Below, piece by piece: positions 49,383 through 52,466 of a DNA stretch of 52,466 bases. Both the position numbers and the translations under genes were made by a program. This stretch comes from Sporomusa acidovorans (GTDB taxonomy: Bacteria > Bacillota > Negativicutes > Sporomusales > Sporomusaceae): positions 1 to 52,466 of the forward strand of contig NZ_FNAM01000042.1 of the NCBI RefSeq assembly GCF_900101845.1. The letters are read 5' to 3'. The notes beneath the pieces are model-generated. The model made no database searches. It was given only the letters and a program-made list of their open reading frames with translations, and was not told the DNA's origin. Numbering within the stretch: position 1 is the stretch's first letter; each line of letters begins with the position of its first letter.

Positions 49383-50570
49383 TTATTTTACAACAGCAGT
49401 AATCGCCTTTTTCATGGCTTCTTCACTCAATTCCTGACCGATGCCGGGAAGGTCGGGAATTTCGAAGTATCCATCTTTGGGCTGATAATCATATTTGCAC
49501 AAACCAATGTTTTCCGGCAGCAGCGCCGCGGCGTGATGCTCATGAATCAGGAAATTAGGAATCACCGCTTCCAGTTGGAGCGCGGCCGCCGTAGCAATCG
49601 GTCCGCCGCAAATATGCAGTTGAACGCCGATATCATAGATATGAGCCATATCGCAAATTTTCTTGCCTTCGCTGATGCCGCCGCAATTGCCAAGGTCCGG
49701 CTGGATGACCTGTAAGGACCGGTCTTCGAAAAACGGGCGATAGCCCCAGCGGGAGTAAATTCTCTCGCCACTGGCCACCGGGATTTTGATATTCCGGGCG
49801 ATTTCTTTCATGGAACCGGCGTTAAGCGGCAGCGTGGGCTCTTCATAATAGAAGCAGCGCAGGCTTTCCAGTTCTCTTCCCAGTTGAATCGCGGAGTTGG
49901 TATCGGTTAAGGAGTGAAGTTCGATGATAATATCCAGTTTCGGCCCGCCGGCTTCCCGGATCGCTTGCACCCGGTCAACCGCTATTTTCAATTGATCGTA
50001 TTCCAAAATGCCGTAATTGGACCACCCCATCCATTGCCCCTTCAGGTTGAAACCAACGGGATCGACCTTTATACAAGTGTAGCCTTCGGCCATCGCTTTT
50101 CTTGCCGCCTCCGCATACTGTTCCGGCTTGACAAGCGGTGCGCACTTCGGTCCCCAGTCAAATTGGATTTGGCTGGCGTAAGCACGTAATTTACGATTTG
50201 TTTTGCCGCCTAACAACTGATAACAAGGTACGCCTAATGCTTTCCCTTTAATATCCCAAAGCGCAATATCAATGGCGCTGATCCCGGCAAAAATTACGGT
50301 GCCGCCACCCATACCCCAAAATGTCGTCCGGAAAATTTTCTCCCAGATTTCCTCATTGTTCATCGGGTCCATACCGATAATTAATTCGGCAAAATCCTGC
50401 ACCATACCATAGGCCGCTTTCCCGGCCTGTCCATACGCCAACCCGATTTCACCGTAACCGGAAATTCCCTCGTCGGTGTTAATACGGACAACCGTAGGAT
50501 TCCACGGCGTATTGTCAACCGAGGGCTTGCCTGTAGTTAAATAAAAGATATCCACACTGGTAATTTTCAT
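49383..50570 (-). CDS. Mandelate racemase/enolase superfamily dehydratase, second copy (395 aa)
   Basis: Clear paralogue of the 25125-26315 product, with the same catalytic set: KVD (168-170), E217 and H219 in ELH, YEEP (E243, E244), E269 in GER, H319 in HICGGP. Long identical stretches such as RINTDEGISGYGEIGLAYG and SRWGYRPFFE show close relation. It likely dehydrates an aldonic or related acid. The ATG at 50568-50570 follows GGAGAG. A TTG at 50628-50630, after a perfect GGAGGTGA, could add a 20-residue extension or make it a coupled leader. Here the dehydratase precedes the transporter, the reverse of the first module. Confidence 0.88.
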   Translation of the reverse strand: MKITSVDIFYLTTGKPSVDNTPWNPTVVRINTDEGISGYGEIGLAYGQAGKAAYGMVQDFAELIIGMDPMNNEEIWEKIFRTTFWGMGGGTVIFAGISAIDIALWDIKGKALGVPCYQLLGGKTNRKLRAYASQIQFDWGPKCAPLVKPEQYAEAARKAMAEGYTCIKVDPVGFNLKGQWMGWSNYGILEYDQLKIAVDRVQAIREAGGPKLDIIIELHSLTDTNSAIQLGRELESLRCFYYEEPTLPLNAGSMKEIARNIKIPVASGERIYSRWGYRPFFEDRSLQVIQPDLGNCGGISEGKKICDMAHIYDIGVQLHICGGPIATAAALQLEAVIPNFLIHEHHAAALLPENIGLCKYDYQPKDGYFEIPDLPGIGQELSEEAMKKAITAVVK

Positions 50571-50946
50571 AATGTTCACTCTCCTTTTATTTATAAAGTG
50601 CCGTCTACCCTCATACCAACAGTGTCTCAATTTTTCACCTCCATGGATAAATTAAGTATGAGCATTGTAGACAGCGCTTTTCCGCCTGGTCGGTTTACCT
50701 TTTACGGCAGATACAGTATAATAAAATTACTTAATTTTGGAATTGACCACTAGGCCTGACTGCGCGCCAACGCATTACAGGCATGGCAAATAAACAGCAT
50801 TGGCGGAGACACATCCCCTGCTGTCTTTTTGAGTGTCTTCGATAGTTTTGTGGCATTTTTTTACCAAAGTGTCAACTAACACTATCAAGGGCAGATTTTT
50901 CCCTGTTGGGGCGGCTCAAACGAATAAGCCGGTATCGATTATCGAT

Positions 50947-50973
50947 AGCAGCAGTTCTGCCGATACTGCTGCT
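50947..50973. repeat. Inverted repeat in the gap before the second XRE gene
   Basis: AGCAGCAGT and ACTGCTGCT (9-bp arms, 9-base loop), next to a TATCGAT-TATCGAT motif at about 50934-50946. The 555-base gap 50571-51124 holds no convincing gene; this and the operator below are the only clear signals in it, apart from a weak TTCCAA-16-TATACT promoter (minus, near 50715-50745) for the dehydratase. Confidence 0.4.
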
Positions 50974-51040
50974 TCTCTGTATCTCCTCCCTTTCTGGTCT
51001 TATAAAAAAGAGTAGCGAATGCTTTCTTTTATACCTTATT

Positions 51041-51090
51041 TGTGCAGTTTCATTGCACTACAACTTATTATAGTGCAATGAAACTGCACA
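51041..51090. promoter_or_regulatory. 20-bp inverted-repeat operator of the second XRE gene
   Basis: TGTGCAGTTTCATTGCACTA (51041-51060) and its exact reverse complement (51071-51090) flank the AT-rich CAACTTATTA. Each arm holds TGCA-N7-TGCA, so there may be two dimer sites around a promoter, as is common for XRE autoregulation. Confidence 0.75.
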
Positions 51091-51124
51091 GTCAACATAT
51101 TTTTTTGTATTGGTGTGTGATTTT

Positions 51125-51343
51125 ATGACTTCCTTTGGTGAACGATTAAACCAATTGCGTAAATCCAAGAATTTAAAAGCTGAAGACTTAGCCGATATCG
51201 TTGGCGTTAAACGCCGGATTATTTTCATGTATGAAAAAAACGAGTCCAAGCCAAGTTTTGACGTTCTCATCGCTCTGGCTGACTATTTCGATGTTTCACT
51301 GGATTATCTTGTTGGCAGATCGGACAAGCCAATGAGGGGATAA
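51125..51343 (+). CDS. XRE/Cro-type transcriptional regulator (72 aa)
   Basis: Helix-turn-helix protein FGERLNQLRKSKNLKAEDLADIVGVKRRIIFMYEKNESKPS, followed by FDVLIALADYFDVSLDYLVG, the usual XRE ending. No sensor domain. I chose the ATG at 51125; upstream GGTGTGTGA is a moderate ribosome binding site, and a TTG five codons before is possible. A 12-bp hairpin (51350-51381) follows as terminator. It is similar in type but not closely similar in sequence to the XRE at 47520. Confidence 0.85.
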   Translation: MTSFGERLNQLRKSKNLKAEDLADIVGVKRRIIFMYEKNESKPSFDVLIALADYFDVSLDYLVGRSDKPMRG

Positions 51344-51349
51344 GAGCAA

Positions 51350-51381
51350 AGTGAATCAAGGGACTTGTTCCTTGATTCACT
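51350..51381. terminator. Hairpin after the second XRE gene
   Basis: AGTGAATCAAGG (51350-51361) and CCTTGATTCACT (51370-51381) form a perfect 12-bp stem. No T-run follows, so termination may be weak. Confidence 0.5.
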
Positions 51382-51423
51382 TGAGAAAGCATAGGCAGTA
51401 GTGTTTATCTATCTCCCTTTCGC

Positions 51424-51517
51424 TGGGAAAAAATACAAGGGACGTTCCTTATTGGGAAAAAATACAAGGGACGTTCCTTATTTGACAACTTTATCGTGTC
51501 AAATAAGGAACGTCCCT
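51424..51517. repeat. REP/MITE-like element: 29-bp tandem repeat plus 21-bp inverted repeat
   Basis: A 29-base unit beginning TGGGAAAAAATACAAGGGAC occurs twice head to tail (51424-51452, 51453-51481). The GGGACGTTCC part of the second copy begins a perfect 21-bp inverted repeat (51467-51487 with 51497-51517, loop ACTTTATCG). GGGACGTTCC-type repeats are familiar from dispersed REP-like elements of Firmicutes. No transposase is in it. Confidence 0.7.
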
Positions 51518-51643
51518 AACTGTCTCCCTAACACCTTCAATTGTACACCTCCAAGGTAGTTTACCGTAAACCAATTTAGGCACTAGTAAGACGTTTTGTG
51601 TTATCAAATTTCATTAGCATCTTCCATATGTTCACCTTACAAA

Positions 51644-52027
51644 TTAAAGCTTTTTAAATATCTTTATATTGCTAACTACATTTTTGGTTTCTAGTAAAAA
51701 TGATGTTTTTTGTTTATTCTTAAACATAATTTCTAAGAGATCAGTCATAGTACATAGCAGATCAGAAAAAGTGATAAAATAGGCGTAAAATTGACCTAAT
51801 GTTAAAATTTTGGGGTTTATCCCCATATATTCACCACTTTCAGGATTTAATGTAGTCACAAAATATATGAACGAAAAATTAATTATGAACTTAATTGAGA
51901 GAAAAGTTACTTTGTAAATCGAAATATTTTTTGTATGAATAAGTAAAAGTGAAGCTATAATAACAACTATGTAGATAGCCGAATAACAATAATTTAAAAT
52001 ATGATTTTGAACAAAAGTATGATCCAA
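51644..52027 (-). CDS. Hypothetical membrane protein, TTG start (127 aa)
   Basis: AT-rich gene for a protein with three or four membrane segments (YCYSAIYIVVIIASLLLIH, then IKFIINFSFIYFVTTL, then LGQFYAYFITFSDLL) and a basic tail. No ATG gives a good start, but TTG at 52025-52027 has GGAGG at 5 bases, which I take as the start (LDHTFVQNHIL). No family recognised. Its low GC content differs from most of the window and, together with the flanking repeat and IS110 end, suggests acquired DNA. Confidence 0.5.
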   Translation of the reverse strand: MDHTFVQNHILNYCYSAIYIVVIIASLLLIHTKNISIYKVTFLSIKFIINFSFIYFVTTLNPESGEYMGINPKILTLGQFYAYFITFSDLLCTMTDLLEIMFKNKQKTSFLLETKNVVSNIKIFKKL

Positions 52028-52252
52028 TTTTTCCTCCAAAAACAAAAAACGTTAGCCACTGCCGGCAATTTTGCCTCAATGGCATTACGATTATAGATTT
52101 AATTTAGGACTCGCGGGGACGGTTATTGTGAAAACAACAGAGTCCCCGAAGCTAAAAAAAGGTATAACAAAATAGGCCTACAGTCTTAGGCAAATTTGTA
52201 GGGTACTTATATTAACTATTGAATAATTACAAATACGTATTGTATAGTAGAG

Positions 52253-52465
52253 TTAGCTATTATGTAGTGGTGGCGATGAGTATGCCTTTAAGGCAATAAT
52301 TGGGTCGTAGAACTCGCCAGATTGTAACAGCTTATAAATAAGCGTTAGAATCTTTCTCGCCACCGCAATAATAGCTTTCTTTTTGCCCAATTTTCCCTGA
52401 TGTGACCAAAACCAAAGTGCAAACGGACTATTGCGTACTCGTACAGATGCCCAAGCTACCTGACA
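52253..52465 (-). mobile_element. C-terminal end of an IS110-like transposase (cut by window edge)
   Basis: The frame enters from the right edge on the minus strand and stops at 52253-52255. The 70 visible residues include QVAWASVRVRNSPFALWF, KKKAIIAVARKILTLIYKLL and YDP, matching the end of the Transposase_20 domain of IS110-family recombinases, which use a DEDD plus serine mechanism and a bridge RNA. The N-terminal DEDD part is outside. The left flank of the element (about 52080-52250) would hold the non-coding end. Confidence 0.8.
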
Positions 52466-52466
52466 T

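Noticed and set aside
50833..51015. Plus-strand ORF of 60 codons
   Set aside because: Low-complexity Ser/Ala product across an inverted repeat, with no ribosome binding site.
51424..51481. CRISPR array suspected from a 29-bp repeat
   Set aside because: The two copies are directly adjacent with no spacer, and there are no cas genes; it is a tandem duplication.

Overview
The window looks like chromosomal DNA from a diderm, anaerobic member of the Firmicutes, most likely the Negativicutes (Sporomusa/Pelosinus-like). This is an inference: there is no rRNA gene. It rests on a glycyl radical enzyme with its activase, a LarA-type racemase, NiFe hydrogenase remnants, an aas-lplT phospholipid-recycling pair as expected in cells with an outer membrane, and many GntR/TetR/CdaR regulators with strong AGGAGG ribosome binding sites. 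Both ends are cut through insertion sequences: an IS1634/IS4-like transposase end at the left and an IS110-like transposase end at the right.

Layout. 1-5 kb: IS end, small membrane and hypothetical proteins, three or four very small genes in AT-rich DNA, a fibronectin-III protein, tRNA-Ala(CGC) and a YczE-type membrane protein. 5.1-9.2 kb: an operon of FCD-type GntR regulator, glycyl radical enzyme of unknown substrate and its radical SAM activase. 9.3-12 kb: cadC-like regulator and a Zn/Cd/Pb P-type ATPase with a clear operator. 12-15.5 kb: TetR regulator and an EmrAB-type efflux pump with two matching operators. 15.6-18 kb: DASS transporter and a divergent LysR regulator. 18.1-19.1 kb: two small membrane proteins (CBO0543-like, YnfA).

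19.3-31.2 kb is a sugar-acid or hydroxy-acid catabolic region. It holds a CdaR regulator divergent from a LarA-type racemase and a split UxaA-type dehydratase. It also holds an MFS acid transporter, an enolase-superfamily dehydratase, a shrunken LarA-like gene, two FCD GntR regulators and a chemoreceptor. Three promoters here share a similar sequence. 31.3-33.8 kb: a cyclase/panE/panB operon behind two GntR-like operator palindromes. I propose it may run catabolically.

34.4-37.4 kb: a secreted M16C zinc peptidase whose signal peptide is in a different frame from the body. 37.55 kb: a candidate small RNA with a consensus promoter, two hairpins and an intrinsic terminator. 37.7-42.5 kb: lplT, aas, a TetR regulator and a ceramidase-like membrane protein, joined by two GTTAAC-N4-GTTAAC palindromes. 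42.7-44.4 kb: a graveyard of ferritin-like and NiFe hydrogenase subunit genes. 44.6-46.6 kb: ArsR, metallo-beta-lactamase-fold and CGGC-domain genes. 46.8-51.3 kb: two coupled small genes, two XRE regulators with their own operators, and a second MFS plus enolase-superfamily pair paralogous to that at 25-27.7 kb. 51.4-52.5 kb: a REP/MITE-like repeat, a TTG-start membrane protein and the IS110 end.
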